Assembly (NCBI RefSeq): GCF_030815415.1
Contig: NZ_JAUSWW010000001.1
Span: forward strand, 3,782,001 to 3,846,000
Length of the DNA: 64,000 nt
From: Streptomyces canus
Lineage (GTDB): Bacteria > Actinomycetota > Actinomycetes > Streptomycetales > Streptomycetaceae
Direction of reading: 5' to 3'
Position numbers and translations under genes: made by a program
Shown here: positions 33,226-42,352 of the stretch, piece after piece
How positions within the stretch are numbered: position 1 is the first letter of the stretch
Layout of the letters: each line of letters starts with the position of its first letter
The notes under the pieces: model-generated
The model's database searches: none
What the model saw: only the letters and a program-made list of their open reading frames with translations
Told to the model about the DNA's origin: nothing

Positions 33226-35034
33226 TTACTTCACGTACAGCCTGCGCGGGTCGACGCCGCCGATGACGTCGTCGTACACAAGGCCGCCGATCTTGGACCC
33301 GGCGATCTGGGTCTGCTTGTAGTACGCCGTCGGGATGTTGGAGACGACGTCCTTCACGATGTACTCGTTGATCTTGTTCCAGGCCGCGGCCGCCTTGACC
33401 GGGTCGGTGAGGGCTGCGGCCGCGTCGATGTCGGCGTTCACCTTCGGGTCGTTGATGTGCGAGTAGTTGGACGCGCCGTCCTGGATCTGGCGGCCGTCAT
33501 ACAGCGGCGGGATCACGGTGGACGCGCTCGGCCAGTCGGCACCCCACGCGGTGTGGTAGATGTCGTAGTTGTTCTTGACCTTGCTGACCTGGTCGTAGTA
33601 CGTCTCGGCCGGGATCTCCTGGCGCTGGACGTCGAAGCCGGCCTTCTCCAGGCCCGCCGCCATGGCGGTGGAGTACTGCTGGCCCTCAGGGGTGTTGATG
33701 TAGCCGAAGGTCAGCTTCAGACCGACCTTGCCGGCCTTCTCAAGGAGCTGCTTGGCCTTGGCCGGGTCGCCCGCGGGCTTGGCCTTCTTGCCGAAGGGGT
33801 CGAACTTCGGGTCGTAGCCGGTCACGGTCGGGCTGATGAGACCGCCGGCGACCTCCATCGCGTCAGTGCCGCCGAAGGCACGCACGAACGGCGTGATCGG
33901 CAGGGCGTAGGCGATGGCCTCGCGGACCTCCTTCGACTTCATCTCCGGCTGGGACAGGTTGATGTTCATCTGACCCACGTACGGCTGGTAGCCCGAGACC
34001 TGGCGGGACTTCAGCGCCGCGTCGTTCAGGACCTTGGTCAGGTTGCCCGCGTCGACCTGGTTGGTGAAGCTGATCGCGGTCGCGTTGGCGCCCGAGTCGT
34101 CGAGGATGGCCTTGGTCGAGTCCTCGAACTGCTTGTTGAACTCGAAGTTGAACGTGTCGACGTACTGGTGGCGGACCGCGTCGGTCTTCGGGTCCCAGTT
34201 GGTGTTCTTGACCAGCGTCATCGACTTGCCGGACTTGAACTCGGAGATCTTGTACGGGCCCGAGGTCATCGGGGACTTGTCGTACTTCTCCTTGGTGTCC
34301 TTGGCCTCCGACACGATGGAGTAGCCCGCCATGGCGAGCGCGTACGGCAGGTCGGGCTTGGCCGTCTCGAACTTGAAGACGATCGTTTTGTCGTCGGGCG
34401 TCTCAAGGACGCTGTCCGGCAGGTGCTTGCCCTTGTACGGACCGTCCGGGAGAAGCTTGCGGTACTCCGCGCCCGGGGTGTTGGCCATCCACTGCTGGAT
34501 GAACGTCGGGCCGTTGGAGACGAACGGTGCGAAGAGCCGCTCGAAGGTCCGGCGCACGTCCTTGGCGGTGATCGGGGAGCCGTCGGCCCACTTGATCCCG
34601 TCCTTGAGCTCGAACTTCCAGGTCTTGCCGCCGTCGGTGGTGGTACCGCTGTCGGTGGCCAGGTCGCCGACGACCTCGTGCTTCTCGCCGTCGTTGCTGG
34701 TCGCCTTGTAGCTGGTCAGGCCGCGGTGTATCAGCTGCGACAGGGCCATCTCGTCCGAGACGTAGATCTGTCCGGGGTCGAGGTGCGCGAAGCTGTCGCG
34801 CTGCAGCACCGTGATCGTGCCACCCGGCTTGGCGCCGCTGATCTCGGCGGCCGGGCCGGTCGAGGCCTTGGCGTCGCCGAAGGTGATGCCGGACTGCTGC
34901 CGCTCGGCGTTCTCCTTGTCCTGCTTGTCGTTGTCACTGCCTTTGCTGCCACCCTCGCTGCAGCCGGTGAGCACGAGAGCCCCCGCCGCGAGCAGTGAGA
35001 GCGCGGCGTACGCGCGGCGTCCACCCTTACCCAT
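33226..35034 (-). CDS. bldKB: Oligopeptide-binding lipoprotein, probable BldKB (operon 3)
   Basis: 602 residues. The Sec lipoprotein signal is MGKGGRRAYAALSLLAAGALVLTGC with Cys at about position 25, followed by a charged linker (SDNDKQDKENAERQQ). The SBP_bac_5 domain contains GTITVLQRDSFAHLDPGQIYV and DGSPITAKDVRRTFERLF. ATG 35034; a GTG one codon earlier is equally possible. BldKB in S. coelicolor is a ~600-residue lipoprotein needed for import of an extracellular peptide signal that triggers aerial growth; length and gene order agree. Assignment is by synteny. Confidence 0.7.
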   Translation of the reverse strand: MGKGGRRAYAALSLLAAGALVLTGCSEGGSKGSDNDKQDKENAERQQSGITFGDAKASTGPAAEISGAKPGGTITVLQRDSFAHLDPGQIYVSDEMALSQLIHRGLTSYKATSNDGEKHEVVGDLATDSGTTTDGGKTWKFELKDGIKWADGSPITAKDVRRTFERLFAPFVSNGPTFIQQWMANTPGAEYRKLLPDGPYKGKHLPDSVLETPDDKTIVFKFETAKPDLPYALAMAGYSIVSEAKDTKEKYDKSPMTSGPYKISEFKSGKSMTLVKNTNWDPKTDAVRHQYVDTFNFEFNKQFEDSTKAILDDSGANATAISFTNQVDAGNLTKVLNDAALKSRQVSGYQPYVGQMNINLSQPEMKSKEVREAIAYALPITPFVRAFGGTDAMEVAGGLISPTVTGYDPKFDPFGKKAKPAGDPAKAKQLLEKAGKVGLKLTFGYINTPEGQQYSTAMAAGLEKAGFDVQRQEIPAETYYDQVSKVKNNYDIYHTAWGADWPSASTVIPPLYDGRQIQDGASNYSHINDPKVNADIDAAAALTDPVKAAAAWNKINEYIVKDVVSNIPTAYYKQTQIAGSKIGGLVYDDVIGGVDPRRLYVK

Positions 35035-35156
35035 CACTCAGATTCCACCCATCTTGTGTCACCGGTGTGCCTGTCACCAGTGCGAATTGAAGTGCGGACC
35101 GGCATCAGAGGTGCCATCCGGTCGGTGTCGGGCGAGGATTGCCCACAACTCCGCGG

Positions 35157-36194
35157 TCAGCGCGCCGTCTTGGGATCGAAGGCGTCCCTGACCGAGTCCC
35201 CGAGCAGGTTGAACGCCACGATGAAGATGATCATCGAGATGCCCGGGAAGAACATGTAGGTGATGTCGTTCTGCATCACGAGTTCCGTCGACGCCTTGGA
35301 GAACATCTGTCCCCAGTCCGGCGTCGGTTCGACGATTCCGACGCCGAGGAAGGAGAGACCGGCCTCGGCGGTCACGAAGTTGGGGAGCATGTACGTCGAC
35401 TGCACCAGGATCGGCGTGACCACGTTGGGCAGGATCTCCCTGCGGATGATGCGCACCGGAGAGGCCCCGCTGACCTTGGCGGCCTCGATGAACTCCCGTT
35501 CTCGCAGGGCGAGTGTGGTGCCGCGCAGGATGCGCCCCAGACTCATCCAGCCCAGGAACCACTGCACCGTGATCAGGGCGACGACCCGGACGTACACCGG
35601 GGTCTCGTCGCGCGGGCTCACGAACAGCGAGACCACGACCGGCATGCTCGCGATGAAGAACAGCTGGGACGGGAAGGCGAGGAGGAAGTCGATGACCCGG
35701 CTGATCCAGTAGTCCGTCCGGCCGCCGAGATAGCCGGCCGCGACCCCGAGGAGGATGCCGGTCAGCACCGTCGCGACGGTGACCGCCAGCGAGATCATCA
35801 GGGAGTTGCGGATGCCGTAGATCAGCTTGGTGAAGACGTCGTAGCCGTTGCCGGGCTCCAGGCCGAACCAGAACTCGCCGCTGATGCCGCCGTTGGGCTG
35901 GATCGGGACACCGGCGCTGTCGAAGAGTTCGGGGCGCTCGTCCGCGAACACCGTGTACGGGTCCTTGCCGTACAGCTTGGCGATCAGCGGGGCCGCGAGG
36001 CCGACCACGAAGAAGAAGATCACGACGTACGCCGAGATCACTCCGGTGCGGTCGCGCTTGAAGCGGATCCACATCAGCTGACCAGGAGAGCGGCCCTCGA
36101 GCTGCTTGGCCTCCTCCGGTTTCGTCTTCGGCGCTTTCTCGCCGTCGACGACGACCGACGTACCGCCGCCCTCGATGTCGATAGGACTTGTCAC
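35157..36194 (-). CDS. bldKA: Oligopeptide permease DppC-type, probable BldKA (operon 3)
   Basis: 345 residues from GTG 36194. A ~45-residue cytoplasmic N-terminus precedes SPGQLMWIRFKRDRTGVISAYVV, the first membrane helix, a long external loop (LYGKDPYTVFADERPELFD ... GYDVFTKLIYG) and five helices; coupling loop EFIEAAKVSGASPVRIIRREILP. It ends DAFDPKTAR. First gene of operon 3. About 150 bp upstream there is a 27-codon frame with a strong ribosome binding site (36349-36432). Confidence 0.7.
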   Translation of the reverse strand: MTSPIDIEGGGTSVVVDGEKAPKTKPEEAKQLEGRSPGQLMWIRFKRDRTGVISAYVVIFFFVVGLAAPLIAKLYGKDPYTVFADERPELFDSAGVPIQPNGGISGEFWFGLEPGNGYDVFTKLIYGIRNSLMISLAVTVATVLTGILLGVAAGYLGGRTDYWISRVIDFLLAFPSQLFFIASMPVVVSLFVSPRDETPVYVRVVALITVQWFLGWMSLGRILRGTTLALREREFIEAAKVSGASPVRIIRREILPNVVTPILVQSTYMLPNFVTAEAGLSFLGVGIVEPTPDWGQMFSKASTELVMQNDITYMFFPGISMIIFIVAFNLLGDSVRDAFDPKTAR

Positions 36195-36348
36195 AGTTCG
36201 CCCATTTCACAGGTGTGGGTGTGCCGAACCGGCGACCGGCGCGAGTGCTGCGCGATCGCGGTTCGGATCATGAAGAAGCGTCAGCGGCGACGTACGGCCC
36301 ACGGGAGAACCCGCAGCCGGACGCGCGTAGTGGTAAGGGCGTGGCCCT

Positions 36349-36432
36349 TCAGAGCCGATCGCCGTGCGCCGGGGCGCAGTTGCCGGCTACTGCGGACGCT
36401 GTGACCCACCTGGTGCTTGTGACACCGCGCAT
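36349..36432 (-). other. 27-codon ORF with strong ribosome binding site upstream of bldKA
   Basis: ATG at 36432 is preceded by AGGAGGAG at optimal distance and opens MRGVTSTRWVTASAVAG, then stops after 27 codons (TGA at 36349-36351). Its first residues and ribosome binding site resemble the start of the binding-protein gene at 22459 (GGAGGA, MRGATHAKWAACAVA). It is either a leader peptide of the bldK operon or the remains of a binding-protein gene. Confidence 0.4.
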
Positions 36433-36782
36433 GGGACTCCTCCTCATGACTCCACGTGTTCACCAACAGGAGGGGGTTCATGTCTTTCCTCCGACACCCC
36501 TGACGGAAGATCAGACACCCCCTGGTGCTCGAGAGTCGGCGCCGTCCCCACGGCGCGAGACCCATTGACCCGAGCGCTACGCGGCTAACTATCTGCCATG
36601 AGCCAACCGGCGACCACTGTCTTTAAATCTCGATTCAGTCACAGCTGACGCGTACATCTTCCGAAATTTGGACAAACCGTCTGGCGGGATAAGGCCGCGA
36701 AACGGACGTGTTACATGCGTATCGGGCGAGGATCTCCGCATTACGGACATCGACCGACGTGAACCGACTGAAAATGAGTTGC

Positions 36783-36822
36783 AAAAAGCCCGGGCACCCC
36801 CAAGATGGGGGCACCCGGGCTT
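36783..36822 (-). terminator. Intrinsic terminator of typA
   Basis: On the minus strand a ~17-bp stem (AAGCCCGGG...TGGGGG pairing with its complement, with a 2-bp internal mismatch and a 3-nt loop) is followed directly by TTTTT. It starts about 15 nt past the typA stop and is the only classical U-tract terminator in the window. Confidence 0.85.
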
Positions 36823-36836
36823 CAAGCGACCGATTG

Positions 36837-38744
36837 TCAGCCGTGCTTGGCGCGGCTCGCGGCGCGGGCGCGCTCGCGGGCGTCCAGGTTCACCTTGCGG
36901 ATGCGAACGGCCTCCGGGGTGACCTCCACGCACTCGTCGTCGCGGCAGAACTCCAGCGACTGCTCCAGGGAGAGCTTGCGCGGCGGGACGATCGCCTCGA
37001 ACGAGTCGGCCGAGGACGACCGCATGTTCGTGAGCTTCTTCTCCTTGGTGATGTTCACGTCCATGTCGTCGGAGCGCGAGTTCTCGCCGACGATCATGCC
37101 CTCGTACACCTCGGTGCCGGGGTCGGTGAACAGCACACCGCGCTCCTGAAGGTTCGTCATCGCGAAGGCGGTGACGGCACCGGCGCGGTCGGCGACCAGC
37201 GAGCCGTTGTTACGGGTCGTCAGGGTGCCGAACCACGGCTCGTGGCCCTCGTGGATGGAGTGGGCGATGCCCGTGCCGCGCGTGCCGGTCAGGAACTCCG
37301 TACGGAAGCCGATGAGGCCACGGGAGGGCACGACGAACTCCATGCGCACCCAGCCGGAGCCGTGGTTGGACATGTTGTCCATCCGGCCCTTGCGGACACC
37401 CATGAGCTGCGTGACCGCGCCCATGTGCTCCTCGGGCACGTCGATCGTCATGCGCTCGACCGGCTCGTAGACCTTGCCGTCGACCAGCTTGGTGACCACC
37501 TGCGGCTTGCCGATCGTCAGCTCGAAGCCCTCACGGCGCATCTGCTCGACCAGGATGGCCAGCGCGAGCTCTCCACGGCCCTGGACCTCCCAGGCGTCCG
37601 GGCGCTCGGTGTCGAGCACCCGCAGCGAGACGTTGCCGACCAGCTCGCGGTCCAGACGGTCCTTGACCTGACGGGCCGTGACCTTGCGGTCCTTGACCGC
37701 GGCCTTGTTCTCCGCGCCCTTGCCGGTGCCACCGCGGCCGACCAGCGGCGAGGTGTTCGTACCGATGGTCATCGAGATGGCCGGCTCGTCGACCGTGATG
37801 AGCGGCAGCGGGATCGGGTTCTCGGGGTCGGCGAGGGTCTCGCCGATCATGATGTCCGGGATACCGGCGACGGCACAGATGTCACCGGGGCCCGCCATCT
37901 CGGCGGGCCTGCGGGTGAGCGCCTCGGTCATCAGCAGCTCGGTGATGCGGACGTTGGACATGGTGCCGTCGCGCTTGATCCACGTGACGGTCTGGCCCTT
38001 GCGCAGCTCGCCCTGCTCGACGCGGAGCAGCGCGATACGGCCGAGGAAGTTGTCGGCGTCCAGGTTGGTGACGTGCGCCTGGAGCGGGGCCTCGGTGTCG
38101 AACTCCGGGGCCGGGACGTGCGACAGGATCGTGGAGAAGAACGGCTCCAGGCTGTCGCTGTCCTGCGGGACCGTGCCGTCCTCGGGCTTGGTCAGCGAGG
38201 CCACGCCGTCCCGCGCGCACGCGTAGACGATCGGGAACTCGATCTGGTCCTCGTCGGCGTCGAGGTCGAGGAAGAGGTCGTACGCCTCGTTCACGACCTC
38301 GTCGATGCGCGAGTCGGGGCGGTCCGTCTTGTTGATGCACAGGATGACGGGCAGCCGGGCCTGGAGCGCCTTGCGCAGCACGAACCGGGTCTGCGGCAGC
38401 GGCCCCTCGGAGGCGTCGACCAGCAGGACCACCGCGTCCACCATCGACAGACCGCGCTCGACCTCGCCACCGAAGTCGGCGTGGCCAGGGGTGTCGATGA
38501 TGTTGATGGTGATGACGTCCCCCCCGTCCTTGGGGTGGTACTTCACGGCCGTGTTCTTGGCCAGGATCGTGATGCCCTTCTCACGCTCCAGGTCGTTCGA
38601 GTCCATCATGCGGTCGTCGAGCGACTCGGCGGCGTGCGCGGCGAAGGCGCCGGCCTGCTTCAGCATGGCGTCGACAAGAGTCGTCTTGCCGTGGTCGACG
38701 TGGGCGACGATGGCGACATTGCGGATGTCGTGGCGCGTGGCCAT
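36837..38744 (-). CDS. typA: Translational GTPase TypA/BipA
   Basis: 635 residues. G1 is AHVDHGKTT (about residues 14-22), then EREKGITILAKN (switch I), DTPGHADFG (G3) and NKTDRP (G4), followed by the EF-Tu domain II and EF-G-like domains and the BipA-specific C-terminal domain (SSADSFEAIVPPRKLSLEQSLEF). Ribosome-associated GTPase acting in ribosome assembly and stress adaptation. ATG at 38744. Transcribed alone, with a U-tract terminator. Confidence 0.97.
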   Translation of the reverse strand: MATRHDIRNVAIVAHVDHGKTTLVDAMLKQAGAFAAHAAESLDDRMMDSNDLEREKGITILAKNTAVKYHPKDGGDVITINIIDTPGHADFGGEVERGLSMVDAVVLLVDASEGPLPQTRFVLRKALQARLPVILCINKTDRPDSRIDEVVNEAYDLFLDLDADEDQIEFPIVYACARDGVASLTKPEDGTVPQDSDSLEPFFSTILSHVPAPEFDTEAPLQAHVTNLDADNFLGRIALLRVEQGELRKGQTVTWIKRDGTMSNVRITELLMTEALTRRPAEMAGPGDICAVAGIPDIMIGETLADPENPIPLPLITVDEPAISMTIGTNTSPLVGRGGTGKGAENKAAVKDRKVTARQVKDRLDRELVGNVSLRVLDTERPDAWEVQGRGELALAILVEQMRREGFELTIGKPQVVTKLVDGKVYEPVERMTIDVPEEHMGAVTQLMGVRKGRMDNMSNHGSGWVRMEFVVPSRGLIGFRTEFLTGTRGTGIAHSIHEGHEPWFGTLTTRNNGSLVADRAGAVTAFAMTNLQERGVLFTDPGTEVYEGMIVGENSRSDDMDVNITKEKKLTNMRSSSADSFEAIVPPRKLSLEQSLEFCRDDECVEVTPEAVRIRKVNLDARERARAASRAKHG

Positions 38745-38878
38745 ATTGCGGCGTACTCCCGGAGTCTTAGGAAGGGGCGTCGCGTACGTCTGGTGTTACG
38801 CGGACCCTGCCGGGCTGTACATGCCACGGCCTCACCCCATGGTACGTGGCGTTGACGGGGGCGGCCTCCGCAGGGGAC

Positions 38879-39487
38879 TCAGGCCCCCTCGACGGCCCGG
38901 GATCCGGCCGGGCAGCTCCGCACCGCGGCCTCGTGCGCGGCCGTGTCCTCGCGGGGGTCGTCGGCGCAGGAGAGGAAGCCGATGCCGAGGGTGTCCCAGG
39001 TGCGTACGTGCCCTTTGACGGGCTCGCCGCCGTCGCAGGTGTACGTGAAGTCGGCGTCGACCATCTTGAGGGCGTCCCAGGAGTAGTACATGCCCTTTGT
39101 GAGTTCCGTCTCCGTCTCGTAGTACGTGTCGTACCGCGTGTCCTCGTCCTGGGAGGGGTCGGCGAGCGGCTTCTCGACCTTCAGGTGTCTGCCCAGCGCG
39201 AGGATCACCGCCCCGGCGTTCGTCCCGTCCGGCACGGGGCTCACCGTGGGCTCGTACCGCAGGGTGTCGTAGGACTTGAGCCGGGCCTTGTAGGACGCCG
39301 TCCTCTTCTTGATCACGATGGGGTCGGCCAGCCGGATCAGCTTCTCCGTGCGGGTGACACCCGACCACGCGTACGTCCCGTCCGCGCAGGCTCCGGCCCG
39401 GTCCTCCGTGTCACCACTGCAGCCCGTCAGCCCCGCCCCGAGGGCCACCAGCGCCGCCCCCGCCACCCACGTACGCATCCCCGTCAT
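38879..39487 (-). CDS. Small lipoprotein of unknown function
   Basis: 202 residues from ATG 39487 (an ATG at 39478 is also possible). The signal MRTWVAGAALVALGAGLTGC ends in a lipobox with Cys at about position 23. The mature protein has four further Cys residues (CADGTYAWSG, YTCDGG, LSCADD, RSCPAG), which may form two disulfides, and a central basic/aromatic region. No domain recognised. It lies between the orphan binding-protein gene and typA, all leftward, separated by hairpins. Confidence 0.75.
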   Translation of the reverse strand: MTGMRTWVAGAALVALGAGLTGCSGDTEDRAGACADGTYAWSGVTRTEKLIRLADPIVIKKRTASYKARLKSYDTLRYEPTVSPVPDGTNAGAVILALGRHLKVEKPLADPSQDEDTRYDTYYETETELTKGMYYSWDALKMVDADFTYTCDGGEPVKGHVRTWDTLGIGFLSCADDPREDTAAHEAAVRSCPAGSRAVEGA

Positions 39488-39507
39488 CCCTCTCTGTGGC
39501 CGTACGA

Positions 39508-39541
39508 CGGCCGCCACCCGCTCGTCGCGGAGTGGCGGCCG
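39508..39541 (-). terminator. Hairpin after the orphan binding-protein gene
   Basis: CGGCCGCCAC (39508-39517) pairs with GTGGCGGCCG (39532-39541), a 10-bp stem with a 14-nt loop, between the stop of the leftward gene at 39567 and the next start at 39487. Confidence 0.5.
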
Positions 39542-39566
39542 ATCGTGTGCTGGAGGGAATGATCCC

Positions 39567-41759
39567 CTACTCGGCTGTGGGGCTCGCCACCGGCCTCGCG
39601 CCCTTCTTCAGGAAGCCGATGTCCTCGTAGACCGGGGTCCGGAAGCCGAAGGCCCCCGCGTTCACCACGTTCTTCCTCGCGGCCGTCAGCTGGGGCCGCT
39701 GGTACAGCGGGATGGACCCCGCCGCCGCCCAGATGCGGGAGTCGGCCTTGCGGATCAGGCCCCGGCTCTCGCGCTCGTCCAGCGTCGTCATCGCCTGGTC
39801 GAAGAGCTGGTCCACCTGGTCGGTGCCGACCCGGGTGTAGTTCTGCTCGACGTTCAGGGAGCCGTCGGCGGCCGGGACGGGCTTGGCGTAGATCGGGCGG
39901 CCGTCGGTGGCGGGGAAGGCGGAGGCGGGCCAGGAGTACAGCGCGAGGTCGTACTGGCCCGACGCGATGTGGTCCTTGAAGTAGCTCTCGTCCTTGACCT
40001 TGGAGATCTCGGTGCGGATACCGACCTTCCGCAGCATCTCCGAGATCCGGTCGGCCACGGTGCCCAGGGTCTGCGAGCCCGGGCCCGAGGGCAGTACGAA
40101 GCGGAGCGTGAGCGGCTTGCCGTCCTTGGCCAGCGCGCCCGCCGCGGTGCCCGCCGGTGCTGCGGTACCCCGCGGGGCGTACGCACCCGGCGCCCCGCCC
40201 TGCTTCAGCTTGTTCGTGTACTGCTTGCCGTCCTGTGCGAGGTGCTTGGGGTCCTTCTTCTTCTCCCGGTCGGCCTCGCGGCGCGCCTTGTCGTCCTCGC
40301 CGACGATGTACGTGTCGTCGTCGCCGTCCTCCGACTTGTCCCGGGACTTCTCGCCCTCGGCCCCGGCCGCCTTCTCCCCCTTCTTCGTCTCCTCCTTGAG
40401 CGGACCGCCCCGCACCCATCCGGCGTCCGTGAGCAGGGCCTGCGCCTCCGCGGTGTCCTGGCCGCCGAGCGCGCCGCTGTTGTCGGCGTACGCGGCCTGG
40501 CCGGAGAGCGCGAGGTGGCTGCCGACCGGTTCGGCGGGCAGACCGAGCGGCGTGAGGACCACCGAGGCGAGGGCCTCCCGGTCCAGGGCGCGGGCCACGG
40601 CACGGCGTACCCGCTCGTCGGCGAGGGGGCCGTCGGCGCCGTTGAGGGCGAGCTGGGTGTAGGCGGGCTCCAGGGAGCGGCGGACCTCGAAGCCGCGCAG
40701 CGCCTGCTGCTGACGGGCGTATGCCGCGGCCGCCGTCCGCTGCTGCTCGCGGGCGCTGATCTCGTCGTCGGCGGCCTCCTCGTCGGAGCCGTTGGCGACG
40801 GCCCAGGAGCGCAGGGAGTCGGCGGCGCCGAGGTTGCTGCCGGGGCCCATCAGCGGGGTGCTGCCCGTGCCGCGCTTCGGACCGGCGGCGCCGGTGATCC
40901 GCTTGACGGACTCCGGGTCGATCTCGGCCAGGTCGAGCTTGCCGGCGGCCAGTGCGGCGGCGCGCTCTTCGCGCGGCACGGCCCGCAGCACGATCTCGTC
41001 CAGCTTGGCGGGGTGGCCCCACCAGCGCGGGTTGCGGTCGAGGGTGACCTCGTCGTCCTTGCGGTCGACCTTCTTGACCCGGTACGGGCCCGCGCTGACC
41101 TTGAGCTTCTTGCGCGCCCCGTCGTTGAAGGAGTCCGGGGTGCCCATGACGTCCTTCGGGTACAGCGGCGAGAACAGCGACTTCCAGTCGGCGTACGGCC
41201 GCCCGAAGGTGACCTTGACCTCCAGGTCGTTCTTCCCGCGCTCGATCCGCTCGATGCGGTCGTAGCCGGCGTTGCGGGCCGTCCAGTACGCGGTGTCCTT
41301 GCCGGACAGGGCACGCCACTGCGCGGCGAAGTCGGCGGCGCCGATCTCCCGGCCGTCGCTCCACACCGCCTGCTGGTTGAGCTTGTACAGCACGACCTGC
41401 TTGGGCTCGGTCTCGACGACCTCGGCCTTCTCCAGGTAGTCGGGGTTGACCTGCGGACGCCCGTTGGCGTCGAGCCGGTACATCGAGGGCAGGACGGCCT
41501 GGGCGACCCGGGTGGTGGTGCCGTCGGCGTCCGCCTGGAACGTGTTCAGGGTCTCCGGCACGGAGTCCACGGCCCAGCCGAGACTGCCGCCGTCGGCGAC
41601 CATCGCCCGGGCGACGGGCGCGACGTCCGGCTCGGCGAGCGGCTTGCCGGCCGGATCCTTGGCACTGCAGCCGGCGAGCGCGGGCACGGCCAGCGCACCC
41701 GCGGTGAGGAAGGCGACCGAGCGCATGACCGCGCGCAGGCCGACGCCGTCGTGGGACAT
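39567..41759 (-). CDS. Orphan SBP family 5 lipoprotein
   Basis: 730 residues, longer than the usual 530-600. Lipobox LAGC with Cys31; SBP_bac_5 elements NQQAVWSDGREIGAADFAAQW and YDLALYSWPASAFPATDGRP are clear. Between roughly residues 445 and 530 there is a highly charged insertion (KKGEKAAGAEGEKSRDKSEDGDDD ... REKKKDPK region) absent from ordinary peptide-binding proteins. ATG 41759 with GGAGG upstream. No permease or ATPase genes accompany it, so it must either use another system, possibly one of the three nearby transporters, or act as a sensor. Confidence 0.88.
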   Translation of the reverse strand: MSHDGVGLRAVMRSVAFLTAGALAVPALAGCSAKDPAGKPLAEPDVAPVARAMVADGGSLGWAVDSVPETLNTFQADADGTTTRVAQAVLPSMYRLDANGRPQVNPDYLEKAEVVETEPKQVVLYKLNQQAVWSDGREIGAADFAAQWRALSGKDTAYWTARNAGYDRIERIERGKNDLEVKVTFGRPYADWKSLFSPLYPKDVMGTPDSFNDGARKKLKVSAGPYRVKKVDRKDDEVTLDRNPRWWGHPAKLDEIVLRAVPREERAAALAAGKLDLAEIDPESVKRITGAAGPKRGTGSTPLMGPGSNLGAADSLRSWAVANGSDEEAADDEISAREQQRTAAAAYARQQQALRGFEVRRSLEPAYTQLALNGADGPLADERVRRAVARALDREALASVVLTPLGLPAEPVGSHLALSGQAAYADNSGALGGQDTAEAQALLTDAGWVRGGPLKEETKKGEKAAGAEGEKSRDKSEDGDDDTYIVGEDDKARREADREKKKDPKHLAQDGKQYTNKLKQGGAPGAYAPRGTAAPAGTAAGALAKDGKPLTLRFVLPSGPGSQTLGTVADRISEMLRKVGIRTEISKVKDESYFKDHIASGQYDLALYSWPASAFPATDGRPIYAKPVPAADGSLNVEQNYTRVGTDQVDQLFDQAMTTLDERESRGLIRKADSRIWAAAGSIPLYQRPQLTAARKNVVNAGAFGFRTPVYEDIGFLKKGARPVASPTAE

Positions 41760-42042
41760 GCCACATACCTCCGGGGGTGCACCGCCGGTTTGGATCACGT
41801 TTGGCGGTATATGGAGTTGATCAGATGTATGCGGCCACTGAAGAGGAAAGGGTTCGGCAGAGGGCGGCGACACGGCCGAGGCGGCGCCGAAGCCCACCCA
41901 TGCGGCGCAATCCAGGGCGTACAGGGGGCGCGCACGGAGGCTCACGATCCGCCAATCCGTGCACGTCCCTTCACACCGGCAGGTGTGACGCGCAACACTC
42001 GCAGGCGCACATGAACGTTGCCGCCCTAAGTGAGGTCACGTC

Positions 42043-42333
42043 ATGGCCCTGCACGACGAACTGACATCGGCACAGCGCTGCCTCGACGAGCTGCTCCGGT
42101 ATGTGAAACGCCTGGAACAGCAGTTGGGCAGCGGTGGTCTCGAGATGCGCCGCGTCCGCATGGACGCCGACCGTCTCCGCGAGAGCCTCGCGCTGCTGAG
42201 GGACGCCGACCCGGCGCTAGCGAAAGCCAAGCGCCCCGATCTGGTCTCCATCCCCGACACCCCGTACGACAACACCCTCTGGACGGACTCGGACGACGAG
42301 GGACTCGGCGCCCGCGACCGCCACGCCCCCTGA
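42043..42333 (+). CDS. Small coiled-coil hypothetical protein
   Basis: 96 residues from ATG 42043 with GAGGT 8 nt upstream. The first 60 residues are a heptad-like helix (LTSAQRCLDELLRYVKRLEQQLG ... ADRLRESLALL); the rest is acidic. No family known to me beyond Streptomyces relatives beside sdh genes. It is 19 bp upstream of the sdh membrane-subunit gene and probably co-transcribed with it. Confidence 0.7.
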   Translation: MALHDELTSAQRCLDELLRYVKRLEQQLGSGGLEMRRVRMDADRLRESLALLRDADPALAKAKRPDLVSIPDTPYDNTLWTDSDDEGLGARDRHAP

Positions 42334-42352
42334 ACCCGACCGGAGTCATGCG

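Larger units (their letters stand above)
36195..36836. other. Intergenic region upstream of operon 3
   Basis: About 640 bp between the operon 3 start and the 3' end of typA. It includes the short ORF at 36349-36432, an AT-richer segment at about 36600-36680 likely to hold the operon promoter, and the typA terminator. No AdpA or other consensus site is fully matched. Confidence 0.55.

Noticed and set aside
36675..36695. AdpA-binding consensus (TGGCSNGWWY) upstream of the bldK-like operon
   Set aside because: The segment TGGCGGGATA fails at the last base of the consensus, and single near-matches are expected by chance.
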